DNA of 33,520 nt from Verrucomicrobia subdivision 6 bacterium (GTDB lineage Bacteria; Verrucomicrobiota; Verrucomicrobiia; Methylacidiphilales; Verrucolacustridaceae): the NCBI GenBank assembly GCA_947441075.1, contig CANESK010000011.1, positions 1 to 33,520 of the forward strand, given 5' to 3'. A program made the position numbers and the translations under genes. The notes under the pieces were generated by a model, which saw only the letters and a list, made by a program, of their open reading frames with translations, had not been told where the DNA came from and ran no database searches. Below, piece by piece: positions 15,932-23,598 of this stretch (position 1 is its first letter; every line of letters starts with the position of its first letter).

Positions 15932-17707
15932 CTAGCTTGCAGTAAAGAGTTCTTCGATGGTTTGAAGTTCGGTGTGCTCCGATTGGATCGACCAAAGGCG
16001 GCTGTAAAGGCCGCCTTTTCGGACAAGCTCATCGTGTTTGCCCATTTCAATAATTCGGCCGGCTTCAACGACAGCAATCGCGTCCGCCTTGCGCACGGTG
16101 GAAAGCCGATGGGCCACGACGATGCTAGTTCTCCCTGCCAAAAGATGGTCCAGAGCAAGTTGGATCTGCTTTTCTGTAGCGGTATCGACGCTGGCGGTTG
16201 CCTCATCCAAAACAAGCACCGGCGGATCTTTTAGAAGGGCCCGCGCGATCGAGAGGCGCTGTCGTTCGCCAGCAGAGAGGCGCACCCCGCGTTCCCCAAC
16301 TTTCGAGTCCCATCCATCGGAAAGTAGTCGAACAAAATTTAGAGCACACGCGGCGTGTAGAACCTTCTCGATTTCCTGATCAGTTGCGCCCGGTTTCCCA
16401 AGCTCGAGATTTTCGCGAATGGTGGCCTGAAACAAGAAAGGTTCCTGCGTCACCACCCCAACCTCTCGACGCAACTCATCCAGAGAGATCTGGGGAAGGG
16501 GAGTGCCATCAAGCAGAACCTGCCCTTGGGTGGGATCATGAAATCGAGCCACGAGAGAGGCCAAAGTTGTTTTGCCCGCTCCCGTTGGGCCAACGAGGGC
16601 GAGGGAAGTGCCGGCAGGAATGGTGAGATTGATCCCGTGAAGAACCTCCCGCCCCGTCTTGTAGGAGAAGTGGATGTTTTGGAAAAGAACCTCTCGGGCG
16701 GAACTGCGCCGCGGTGGCAGGTGTCGAAGAGAAGTCGTGGGAAGATGACCCGGCTCAGGCTCAGCATCCAAAATAGAGAACACTCTCTCACCAGCAGCGC
16801 GGCCAGCTTGAATCAACTGGTTTAAGCTATGGAGCCGCCCAACAGGCTCGTAAAACATTCCGACATAAAGAAGAAAGGCGACCAGCTCTCCGACTGCCAT
16901 TTTTCCCTCAAGAACCGACCTTCCACCCACCCAAAGGACGAGGCAGGTTCCGGCAGCGGCAAACCAAGCCATGGCTGGGGAGTAAAAGGCCCAGGCCTTC
17001 ATAATCCCCAAGGAGGCGGTCCGAACATCATGGGCAACCTTTTCAAATCGCCGGGCTCCTTCCTCAAGCCAGCCGTAGGTTTTGATTTGTCTCATTCCTT
17101 GAAGGTGGTCCATCAAGAGGGAGTTCATGGCTGAGGAGGCTTTGCGCTGAACTCGGTAACGCGGGTGGGCAGTCAGAGTGTAGTAAAGCGCGCCTGCCGC
17201 AAGAAAAGGGATAGGGGCGAGAGACCAAGCGGCAAGAATGGGATCGATTCGAAAGAGAATAAATCCGACCCCGAGAAGTTGAAGAATGGCGATGAGCCCC
17301 TGTTCAATGCCATCGATCAGCATCCTCTCCATGTTCATGACATCTTCGCTGACTCGGGTGAGAAGATCCCCGCTCGACCGATGGTCGTACCAAGAGGTGG
17401 AAAGACGCTGGAAAGCAAGATAGAGGTCCCGCCGAAGATCCAGGATGACCTTTTGCTCAAAAAGATTGTTGAGGAGGATTCGCACGGCGTTGAGTCCGTC
17501 GCGCCCAAGAAAAACCAGAAGCAAAAGCCCAACCAGCCAAGGAAGGCGATCCGCTTGGCCCTTAGCAATGACGTCGTCGATCAGAACTCCCGTAAGCCGA
17601 GGATAAACTAGGCCGAGCAGAGTAGAGAGAAGGGCGGCAGTAATCGTGCCAACGGCAAAGCCAGGATATTTGCGAAGGTAAGCAGCAATGCGGAGGGCCG
17701 TAGGCAT
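15932..17707 (-). CDS. ABC exporter, MsbA/multidrug type (half-transporter)
   Basis: The product is 591 residues: an N-terminal six-helix exporter domain (about 1-310) fused to one ATPase domain. It acts as a homodimer or heterodimer in the inner membrane, exporting lipids or hydrophobic compounds. ATPase motifs are complete: Walker A GPTGAGKT at 373-380, signature LSAGERQ at 477-483, Walker B VLVLDE at 497-502, then the H-loop VAHRLSTV. The coupling-helix region GDLLTRVSEDV (about 113-123) is typical of MsbA/LmrA relatives. The ATG at 17707 (MPTALRIAAYLRKYPG) matches the family start and avoids overlap with bioB upstream. Lipid A flippase is possible, but a drug exporter cannot be excluded. 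Confidence 0.93.
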   Translation of the reverse strand: MPTALRIAAYLRKYPGFAVGTITAALLSTLLGLVYPRLTGVLIDDVIAKGQADRLPWLVGLLLLVFLGRDGLNAVRILLNNLFEQKVILDLRRDLYLAFQRLSTSWYDHRSSGDLLTRVSEDVMNMERMLIDGIEQGLIAILQLLGVGFILFRIDPILAAWSLAPIPFLAAGALYYTLTAHPRYRVQRKASSAMNSLLMDHLQGMRQIKTYGWLEEGARRFEKVAHDVRTASLGIMKAWAFYSPAMAWFAAAGTCLVLWVGGRSVLEGKMAVGELVAFLLYVGMFYEPVGRLHSLNQLIQAGRAAGERVFSILDAEPEPGHLPTTSLRHLPPRRSSAREVLFQNIHFSYKTGREVLHGINLTIPAGTSLALVGPTGAGKTTLASLVARFHDPTQGQVLLDGTPLPQISLDELRREVGVVTQEPFLFQATIRENLELGKPGATDQEIEKVLHAACALNFVRLLSDGWDSKVGERGVRLSAGERQRLSIARALLKDPPVLVLDEATASVDTATEKQIQLALDHLLAGRTSIVVAHRLSTVRKADAIAVVEAGRIIEMGKHDELVRKGGLYSRLWSIQSEHTELQTIEELFTAS

Positions 17708-17759
17708 GGAAGTGAAAGAGTAGCCCCAACCGCTCGGGCGGCCAATGGCTGATGAAAAA

Positions 17760-18722
17760 TTAGGAAGCCTGAACCAGGCCCAGAGTCCGCAGAAGGGCGC
17801 GGTCATCCGACTCGTCGGGATTCGGTGCCGTGAGCAACTTATCTCCGAAAAAGATCGAGTTGGCGCCCGCATAAAAACAGAGGGCTTGGGCCTCTCGGCT
17901 TAGGATGGTTCGGCCCGCGCTCAGTCGAACGCGGGCACGGGGCAGGGCGATTCGAGTAGTGGCAATGAGACGGACCAACTCGAAAACGTCGACCGGTTTT
18001 TGGCCGGCGAGGGGAGTGCCCTCTTGCGGCATGAGGCAGTTGATCGGCACGCTTTCGGGTGAAGGATCAAAACCGCAAAGAACCTCGAGCATCTTGAGTC
18101 GATCATCCTCAGCCTCTCCCATTCCAAGAATCGCTCCACAACAGACGGCCATCCCCGCCTTCTGCACAGAGCGGATAGTGCGAAGACGATCTTCGAAAGA
18201 GTGGGTGGTGACGATGTTCCGATAGTGCTCAGGAGAGGTGTCGAGATTGTGGTTATAAGCGGTCACGCCCGCTTCTTTGAGTTGGCGGGCCGCCTCATCG
18301 GTGAGTTGGCCAAGAGTGACACAGACTTCCATGCCGAGCTGCTTGACGTCGCGGACAATATTCAGGACTGACTCAAACTTGGCTTCTCCTTCTTTGACCC
18401 CCTTCCAAGCGGCCCCCATGCAAAAACGGCCTGCGCCAGCTGCTTTGGCCTGCCGCGCTTCCGAAAGGACGTCCTCGCGCTCCATCAATCGCTCAGCTTT
18501 GACTCCGGTATTGTAGCGAGCGCTTTGGGCGCAGTAGCCGCAATCTTCACTGCAGCCGCCTGTTTTGATGCTGAGCAGACGGCAGAGTTGGACTCCTTCT
18601 TTTTCCCCCCAATGCTGGCAATGGACCCTGCGAGACTGATCGAGAAGGGAGAACAGTGGTTGATAATAAATGGGCGAGAGCTGGGCAAATGTTTTGAGAG
18701 TCATTCCGTTGGTGGCAACCAT
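17760..18722 (-). CDS. bioB: Biotin synthase
   Basis: BioB is a radical-SAM enzyme that inserts sulfur into dethiobiotin, the last step of biotin synthesis, using a 4Fe-4S and a sacrificial 2Fe-2S cluster. The product is 320 residues. The radical-SAM cysteines are Cys57, Cys61 and Cys64 in GGCSEDCGYCAQS. The substrate/cluster region VRLSAGRTILS carries the conserved Arg, and GANSIFFGDKLLT lies near the C-terminus. ATG codons at 18722 and 18704 are both possible starts (MVATNG or MTLKTF), neither with a strong ribosome site. No other bio gene is adjacent. It lies 52 bases upstream of the ABC exporter gene. Confidence 0.96.
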   Translation of the reverse strand: MVATNGMTLKTFAQLSPIYYQPLFSLLDQSRRVHCQHWGEKEGVQLCRLLSIKTGGCSEDCGYCAQSARYNTGVKAERLMEREDVLSEARQAKAAGAGRFCMGAAWKGVKEGEAKFESVLNIVRDVKQLGMEVCVTLGQLTDEAARQLKEAGVTAYNHNLDTSPEHYRNIVTTHSFEDRLRTIRSVQKAGMAVCCGAILGMGEAEDDRLKMLEVLCGFDPSPESVPINCLMPQEGTPLAGQKPVDVFELVRLIATTRIALPRARVRLSAGRTILSREAQALCFYAGANSIFFGDKLLTAPNPDESDDRALLRTLGLVQAS

Positions 18723-18798
18723 GGCAAGAGGGTGGCGGAGGCGGGGGCATAGGTCAAAAACGGATTGCGGAGACCAAAAAACGGGGGAACATCATAGG

Positions 18799-19320
18799 AT
18801 GAACCTCCATCTCAGAGTTGCCCTACTGTCTGCAACCTTTGCTGCTATAATGACCAGTACCGGTCGAGCGGATTTTTTTAGCGAGCTCGAGCCCAAACTT
18901 ATTTCCGCCAAAGGGGAGAAAGGCGTGCCATTTAAAAAAGAGGGGGCGAATCCAAAATTCACGGCCATCTACTACTCCGCCCACTGGTGTCCACCCTGCC
19001 GCGCTTTCACGCCAGAACTGGTCAAGTGGTACAATGGGTTCCAGCCGAAACACAAAGATTTTCAGTTGATTTTCGTTAGTTCCGACAAAGACGAGGCGGC
19101 GATGCTTGGGTACATGACCGAGATGAAGATGCCGTGGCCCGCGCTGAAGTTTGGAGAGAAAAAGGAGACAGCCGTAACCAAGTACGCCGCAAGCGGAATT
19201 CCCTACCTCGTGCTCATCGATGAGAACGGCAAAGATCTGACTGGAGAGAAGGACAACGAATGGCAACCTCCTCAAGGAATTTTAAAGAAAATTGAAGAAA
19301 TCGTTGGGGCGAAAAAATAG
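18799..19320 (+). CDS. Exported thioredoxin-like (nucleoredoxin/tryparedoxin-type) protein
   Basis: The product is 173 residues with an N-terminal signal peptide (LRVALLSATFAAIMTS, cleavage near GRA). The redox motif is Trp63-Cys-Pro-Pro-Cys67 in AIYYSAHWCPPCRAFTPELV. The following LIFVSSDKDEAAMLGYM and cis-Pro segment SGIPYLVLID are typical of tryparedoxin/nucleoredoxin-like thioredoxins found in Planctomycetota and Verrucomicrobiota. It is probably a periplasmic thiol reductase or disulfide exchanger. The ATG at 18799 is set by the signal peptide and follows TAGG. The next small gene starts inside its stop codon, so translation of the two is likely coupled. It diverges from bioB. Confidence 0.88.
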   Translation: MNLHLRVALLSATFAAIMTSTGRADFFSELEPKLISAKGEKGVPFKKEGANPKFTAIYYSAHWCPPCRAFTPELVKWYNGFQPKHKDFQLIFVSSDKDEAAMLGYMTEMKMPWPALKFGEKKETAVTKYAASGIPYLVLIDENGKDLTGEKDNEWQPPQGILKKIEEIVGAKK

Positions 19321-19601
19321 TGCAACGCGTAATCATTTTTTTATCTTTGCTGACCTGGGTAGTGGCAGGGGGCGTCTGGGCTGAGAGCTATGCGGACTAC
19401 ACCGCGCGTCATCAGAAAATGCAGAAGATGATGAATCCTTTAAATGTGCCTGTGGCCAATGTGATGAACGATGCGTGGGATGCCAATCCAGAATACGCCA
19501 ACCCGAAGGAATGCGCCGAGACTCCAGGACCTAAGGTATTTTATATTAAATCCTCCCGCGACAGTCACGGGCAGGTAACGCGTTTGCCCAGAGCCAAGTA
19601 G
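19320..19601 (+). CDS. Small secreted hypothetical protein
   Basis: The product is 93 residues. The GTG start at 19320 shares its first base with the TAG stop of the thioredoxin-like gene, which suggests translational coupling. A signal peptide is visible (VIIFLSLLTWVVAGGVWA, then ESYADYTARH). The mature part is about 70 residues, rich in Asn, Pro and Met, with one Cys (KECAETPG). No family is recognised. The single Cys and the neighbour suggest a possible partner or substrate of the thioredoxin-like protein, but that is only inference. Its last 30 bases overlap an open minus-strand segment of uncertain status. Confidence 0.6.
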   Translation: MQRVIIFLSLLTWVVAGGVWAESYADYTARHQKMQKMMNPLNVPVANVMNDAWDANPEYANPKECAETPGPKVFYIKSSRDSHGQVTRLPRAK

Positions 19602-19897
19602 TCGGCGATCGTCCGGAAAGTGCCCTGCCGGCTAAGCCAGGCGCAAAGTTTTCTCATCCGCTCCACCCTTTGGGCTTTTGTTCTCCTTGTCAGCCAGAAG
19701 GGTAGCTCCGCCTCGGATAATTCGGAAAGTTCCCACGGATGAAAATCCCGTGAGAGCAGACTATCTTTGGCTAGAACAAGACGAGGGACGCTTCGTTATG
19801 AACGGGAAGAGCCAAGAGGGCTGTCTTACCTGCCCCATATCATTTTTTTGGCAAATCCGATTTCTCGACGAACTCCTTCAAGGTGCTTAGGTAAAGT
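19602..19897. other. Gap without a confident gene
   Basis: The plus strand holds one possible 70-codon frame at 19678-19890 with no family-like features. The minus strand is open from 19795 down to a stop at 19565, and the peptide looks protein-like (PWELSELSEAELPFWL, then AQRVERMRKLCAWL and TIADYLALG). However, it has a stop codon directly before it and no ATG until the Met of VERMRK. This may be a remnant of a decayed gene or a small gene with an unusual start. A hairpin CACGGAT/ATCCCGTG lies at about 19735-19752. Confidence 0.4.
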
Positions 19898-20527
19898 ATG
19901 CGCTCTTCTGGCCCCCAAGTTGTGCTAGTTCGCCACGGCGAGACAGAGTGGAGCGAAAGCGGACAGCACACCTCCTTCACCGACCTGCCTCTGACCCACG
20001 ATGGAGAAAAGCAGGCGAAGTCTCTTTGTGAATCTCTGAAAAGCTGGGAATTTACACTGGTCCAAACCAGTCCGCGTCAGCGGGCGGTGCGGACAGCGGA
20101 GTTGGCAGGATTCAAAGAAAGCGCGATCGAAGATCCTGATTTGGCCGAGTGGAACTACGGAGCGTACGAAGGATTGACCACGGCAGAGATTAGAAAAACC
20201 GATCCAGGATGGACCGTCTTCGGAAAAACCCCTCCTGGCGGGGAGTCCGCTACCGAGGTCGCGATACGTTGTGATCGGCTGATTGCAAAAATACGAGCCG
20301 CCTCTGGCGATAGCCTGCTTTTTGCCCACAGCCATATCTTGCGAGTTTTAATCGCCCGCTGGCTGGAGTTGCCGCCAGAAGATGGCAGACATTTTGTGAT
20401 TCAGACGGGAACGATGGGAGTCTTGAGTTACGAACACGAATCGCCCGTGCTCTTGTCGCTGAATGCCACCCAATTTCGGCAAGGCCTACGACTTCCTCCC
20501 GCCTCAAAGAAAAAACGGAGTCTTTAG
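19898..20527 (+). CDS. Histidine phosphatase family protein (PGM-like)
   Basis: The product is 209 residues. The catalytic RHG motif lies in VVLVRHGETEWSESG, with the phosphorylated His at about residue 13. The second conserved His is in LLFAHSHILRVLIARWL, and the RAVRTAEL segment carries the usual Arg. This branch-1 family includes cofactor-dependent phosphoglycerate mutase, alpha-ribazole phosphatase (CobC) and many broad phosphatases. The FTDLPLT segment and the length favour a small-molecule phosphatase over a glycolytic mutase. AGG lies about seven bases before the ATG. The stop codon overlaps the stop of the convergent deacetylase gene by three to four bases. Confidence 0.88.
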   Translation: MRSSGPQVVLVRHGETEWSESGQHTSFTDLPLTHDGEKQAKSLCESLKSWEFTLVQTSPRQRAVRTAELAGFKESAIEDPDLAEWNYGAYEGLTTAEIRKTDPGWTVFGKTPPGGESATEVAIRCDRLIAKIRAASGDSLLFAHSHILRVLIARWLELPPEDGRHFVIQTGTMGVLSYEHESPVLLSLNATQFRQGLRLPPASKKKRSL

Positions 20528-21261
20528 AAAAAACGCCGAAAGAAGTTCTTGAGGGTTCGGCTGGGATAACGAGCGGTCCAACGCTTTAATTCAAGGGCTG
20601 GAGTTTTGGTCAGGTTAATCCCGCGGTGCATGGTGCAGGCGGTTTTAAATCCCGCTTCTCGAACGAGTTCAATGGTAGAGTCATCGTAATCACCATAGGG
20701 ATAGGCAAAGTGCTCTACTGGCATCCCAAATCGATCCTCCAGCTTTTTTTTGCCGCTAAAAATTTCCTCCCTGGCCTCCTTGCGGGAAAGGAGAGACAAC
20801 CGGGGATGGGTGCAGGTGTGGGCCCCGATCCAGTGCCCCGCGGCCAGCCACTCCCGAATCTGCGATTCGTTCATCAGCGGGTCCGCTTCTCCCCCTTCGC
20901 AAGCTTCCCAATCACTGGTTTGCCCAATCCGATCGGCCACGAGGTAGTTGATGGCGCGGATGCCCGCTTGCTGCATCAGGGGAACCGCCTCGGTCAGATT
21001 GTTTATGAATCCATCATCGAAGGTAATGGTAATGGACGATCCACTCGAGTGAGTCGCCTCATTGGGTGGCGTAGAAATTAACCCCGCCTGCGAAATTTCA
21101 TTCATCTGACTAAAAAATAAGTTCGGGTCGAGATAAAGTCCCTTGATCCGCGCCTTGGCGGGTGGGGGGGCGATCTTGTGATAACACAAAATAGGGTGTC
21201 CCTCCTTAAAGTGCTTCAGAAAGGGGCGCAGTTCGGAGTAGTAGTCGGGCAAAGCCATCAT
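20524..21261 (-). CDS. Polysaccharide deacetylase (NodB/CE4 domain)
   Basis: The product is 245 residues. CE4 enzymes remove acetyl groups from N-acetylated sugars such as peptidoglycan, chitin or exopolysaccharide with a divalent metal. The metal/catalytic Asp pair is in ITITFDDGFINN, the His pair in IGAHTCTHPRLSLL, and the third motif in HFAYPYGDYD. No signal peptide is visible, so the enzyme may act in the cytoplasm or be anchored through a partner. An AAAAGG element precedes ATG codons at 21261 and 21258. An in-frame ATG at 21276 would overlap the upstream glycosyltransferase by 14 bases. The tight coupling to a GT9 gene suggests work on LPS or another surface glycan. Confidence 0.88.
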   Translation of the reverse strand: MMALPDYYSELRPFLKHFKEGHPILCYHKIAPPPAKARIKGLYLDPNLFFSQMNEISQAGLISTPPNEATHSSGSSITITFDDGFINNLTEAVPLMQQAGIRAINYLVADRIGQTSDWEACEGGEADPLMNESQIREWLAAGHWIGAHTCTHPRLSLLSRKEAREEIFSGKKKLEDRFGMPVEHFAYPYGDYDDSTIELVREAGFKTACTMHRGINLTKTPALELKRWTARYPSRTLKNFFRRFF

Positions 21262-21262
21262 C

Positions 21263-22306
21263 TTAGCCTTTTCCATTCATCAGAAGTGCGCTCAGCGCGG
21301 CTTGAGCAACCTCCGTGGGAGTGATTTTGGAAAGGCAGAGTGCGCGACTTCCTGAGCAGGCGGCTTTACCGGTCTGGTTACATGAACAGTCGCGCAGGAG
21401 TACGCGGTGTTTTTCCCCTCGCGGGGCCCAGCCTGGACGGCCTTCCGAATCGCGAAAAAGGGAAACGGTGGGCTTGCCGAGAGCCATTGCAAAATGCATA
21501 ACACCGGAATCCAGGCCGAGGTGAAGGCTGGATTCCTGTAAAAATGCGGCGAGTCGAGACATAGGCAAGCGATCGAAAAAGATTTGCAGACGCTCATCTT
21601 GGACTAAAGACACAAGATCCGCGAGGCGGGCGGTTTCGCGTTCCGACCCCACTCCGGTGGCGATCACTCGGGTGTGAGGAGATTTAAGCCAAACCTGCCG
21701 AAGTGTTTCCGACCACGCATCCAAAGGCCACTCGTTCAGCGGGGAGCTGGCGGCACTAATGGAGAGGTGGAGAAAGGGTGCGCGGATTTGCTCACGAGCC
21801 CACCTGACATCAGCCTCGGGTATTTTCCAAGCCCACCCCGGATTGTTTCCGGTCCAACCGAGATGGCGAAGAATGGAGAGGCGTTGTTCGTAGACGGGAT
21901 GGGAGCGATCACGGGCGGCTACTGTTTGGGTGAGGCGCCAGCGGGCGGGCCAAGAGTTGCGGCCGCTTAGATGAGCAATCCGTTGGCGGGCACCGCTCCA
22001 GCCGGTGCAGTAAAGATTTCGATCCGATCCAACGAAGGTGATCGCGAGGTCGTACTTCTCGGCGCGGATGGCGCGCAAAGTTCCGAGATGACTCCACGGG
22101 GGGGGACTTGGCTTCGCTAAAGGAACAATCCAAGAGCGACTTACTTCGGGAACGAGGGCGAGCAATTCAGCTCCAACAGAGGTGGTCATGACATCGACTT
22201 GGGCTCCAGATTGCGCAAGGGCGCGCAGAGCAGGAATCGAGTGGACGGTATCGCCTAAAAAACCTAGATCCACCACGAGTACCTTTTTCCAAGAAGGAAG
22301 TGCCAT
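21263..22306 (-). CDS. Glycosyltransferase family 9 (ADP-heptose:LPS heptosyltransferase-like)
   Basis: The product is 347 residues with the two-Rossmann GT-B layout. The N-terminal LVVDLGFLGDTVHSIPALRA is the acceptor-domain signature of heptosyltransferases. LSISAASSPLNEWPLDAW is the nucleotide-sugar region, and LHLGLDSGVMHFAMALGKPT is the typical GT9 donor-site motif. The Cys-rich end (DCSCNQTGKAACSGSRALCL) is common in WaaF-like proteins. It probably adds a heptose to the LPS inner core on the cytoplasmic face, which implies a Gram-negative envelope. The ATG at 22306 (MALPSWKK) fits the family but lacks a clear ribosome site. The deacetylase start immediately follows its stop. Confidence 0.9.
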   Translation of the reverse strand: MALPSWKKVLVVDLGFLGDTVHSIPALRALAQSGAQVDVMTTSVGAELLALVPEVSRSWIVPLAKPSPPPWSHLGTLRAIRAEKYDLAITFVGSDRNLYCTGWSGARQRIAHLSGRNSWPARWRLTQTVAARDRSHPVYEQRLSILRHLGWTGNNPGWAWKIPEADVRWAREQIRAPFLHLSISAASSPLNEWPLDAWSETLRQVWLKSPHTRVIATGVGSERETARLADLVSLVQDERLQIFFDRLPMSRLAAFLQESSLHLGLDSGVMHFAMALGKPTVSLFRDSEGRPGWAPRGEKHRVLLRDCSCNQTGKAACSGSRALCLSKITPTEVAQAALSALLMNGKG

Positions 22307-22390
22307 GGGGGGAGTTTCCGTCAGAGATGGGGAATGGCCAACCCGAAACGCCGTCTTGGCCGAAGACACGAAATCGAACAAGATAGCGGA

Positions 22391-22873
22391 ATGCGACCCG
22401 ATCCTCTTCCTTATGTCTTCGAATACGCCAGCAATCTTAAGGCTGACCCGCGAAGGGTATTTGAATTTCATCTTCAGCCCAAAAACATTTCACGGGTTAA
22501 CCCATGGTGGATTCGCGTGGTCTCACTCCAGTCTCCCGAGCAGATCGTGGCAGGCGGACAAATTCGCCTCAAAGTCCGCTCGATGGGGCTTCCTCAGACG
22601 TGGGAAGTTACCGTCCAAGAAGTAGAAGATTTTTCAGGGACTCCGGGCCGCGCCCATATTTTGGATGTGGCCCAACGGGGACCCTTTCCATTTTGGCGGC
22701 ACCTGCATGAGTTCTGGGCGGCTCCCGATGGGACAACGGGGCTGGTGGACCGAGTAGAGTTTCTCCCTCCAGGAGGTTTGGTGGGAGTTTTGCTTCTTCC
22801 CTTGATTCGGAAAGTTTTTACGGAAATGTTCAGGGCACGACATGAAGCCACCCAAAAGATCTTTGAGTCGTGA
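22391..22873 (+). CDS. SRPBCC (cyclase/dehydrase-like) protein
   Basis: The product is 160 residues from the chosen start. The opening YVFEYASNLKADPRRVFEFH and the later DRVEFLPPGG with the final LRKVF-like helix (PLIRKVFTEMFRARHEAT) follow the START/SRPBCC ligand-pocket pattern. Bacterial stand-alone members bind hydrophobic ligands, but their ligands are mostly unknown. An earlier in-frame ATG at 22334 would add 19 charged residues (NPKRRLGRRHE). Both starts have only a weak GGA very close to the ATG, so the choice is uncertain. It diverges from the GT9 gene and converges on the exonuclease gene. Confidence 0.75.
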   Translation: MRPDPLPYVFEYASNLKADPRRVFEFHLQPKNISRVNPWWIRVVSLQSPEQIVAGGQIRLKVRSMGLPQTWEVTVQEVEDFSGTPGRAHILDVAQRGPFPFWRHLHEFWAAPDGTTGLVDRVEFLPPGGLVGVLLLPLIRKVFTEMFRARHEATQKIFES

Positions 22874-22907
22874 GCACCCTTGGGTCGGGTCTCGCACTGC
22901 TATCAAG

Positions 22908-23498
22908 CTAGGCGGCGACGGTTGCTGGTTTTTCTAAGAGATGCCCCACGGGGCCGATGGCAGCCCAATCGACCTTGGCAAATTGCTTCAGTTTGGTTTT
23001 AAAGCTCATGTAAGCCACTTGCCCCGTGCGAACCCCGTGTTCGTGAACCATGCGAGTCGCCTTGACGTCGTAGCAGCAGTATTCGGCGACCTGCTGATGC
23101 TTGCCCTCGCGCCACCACTGGATGGATTCGAGGCCCGAGGCTGTCTTTTTGATTCCGCAAGTGGCGCTGGCCACGGCATCTAGCCCGACGCGGTGACCAA
23201 TCTTTTCCTCAAGGCTGACCATGAGATCCAGGGTGGGCACGCTGGAAAAATCAAAGACCGAGTAGGCGGAGAGAACGGTGTAGTCGAAGCGGAGAACGTT
23301 GAACCCGACCACCAGATCGGCTCGGCGCAGGTCGGCCACGAGTTGATCCGCATCCTTTTCCAAATAAACAGAATATTCGCTCTTGTCGGTGTGATAAAGC
23401 ACGGCCACGGCCAAGCCCATCTTGTCAATATGACCCCAACCACCGACTTCTGTGGCAATTTTTTGGGTTTCGAGGTCGAAGTAAACAATGTTGGCCAT
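22908..23498 (-). CDS. DnaQ-like 3'-5' exonuclease (RNase H fold)
   Basis: The product is 196 residues. Three exonuclease motifs can be seen: Exo I, YFDLET near the N-terminus, with the metal-binding Asp-x-Glu; Exo II, DLVVGFNVLRFDYTVL, with Asn-x-x-x-x-Asp; and Exo III, VAEYCCYDVKAT, with Tyr-x-x-x-Asp. This set places it with the predicted RNase H-like exonucleases related to YprB rather than with DNA polymerase III epsilon. Substrate (DNA or RNA) is not decided. The start ATG at 23498 is preceded by AGAG. It diverges from the PfkB gene with a 100-base gap. Confidence 0.82.
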   Translation of the reverse strand: MANIVYFDLETQKIATEVGGWGHIDKMGLAVAVLYHTDKSEYSVYLEKDADQLVADLRRADLVVGFNVLRFDYTVLSAYSVFDFSSVPTLDLMVSLEEKIGHRVGLDAVASATCGIKKTASGLESIQWWREGKHQQVAEYCCYDVKATRMVHEHGVRTGQVAYMSFKTKLKQFAKVDWAAIGPVGHLLEKPATVAA

Positions 23499-23584
23499 GT
23501 CTCTAATGGAAATCGCACAAAGAGTAAGAAAGGCAACCGCTTTTCTTTCGGCGAGTTTGACTTGTTAATTTTGCTCCCACGGCG

Positions 23585-23590
23585 TATAAC
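23585..23590 (+). promoter_or_regulatory. Candidate -10 box for the PfkB gene
   Basis: TATAAC at 23585-23590 lies 17 bases after TTGTTA (23562-23567), a good sigma-70-like pair. The expected transcript start is at or just before the ATG at 23599, so the mRNA would be leaderless or nearly so if this promoter is used. The prediction rests on spacing and sequence only. Confidence 0.4.
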
Positions 23591-23598
23591 GACAGGTT

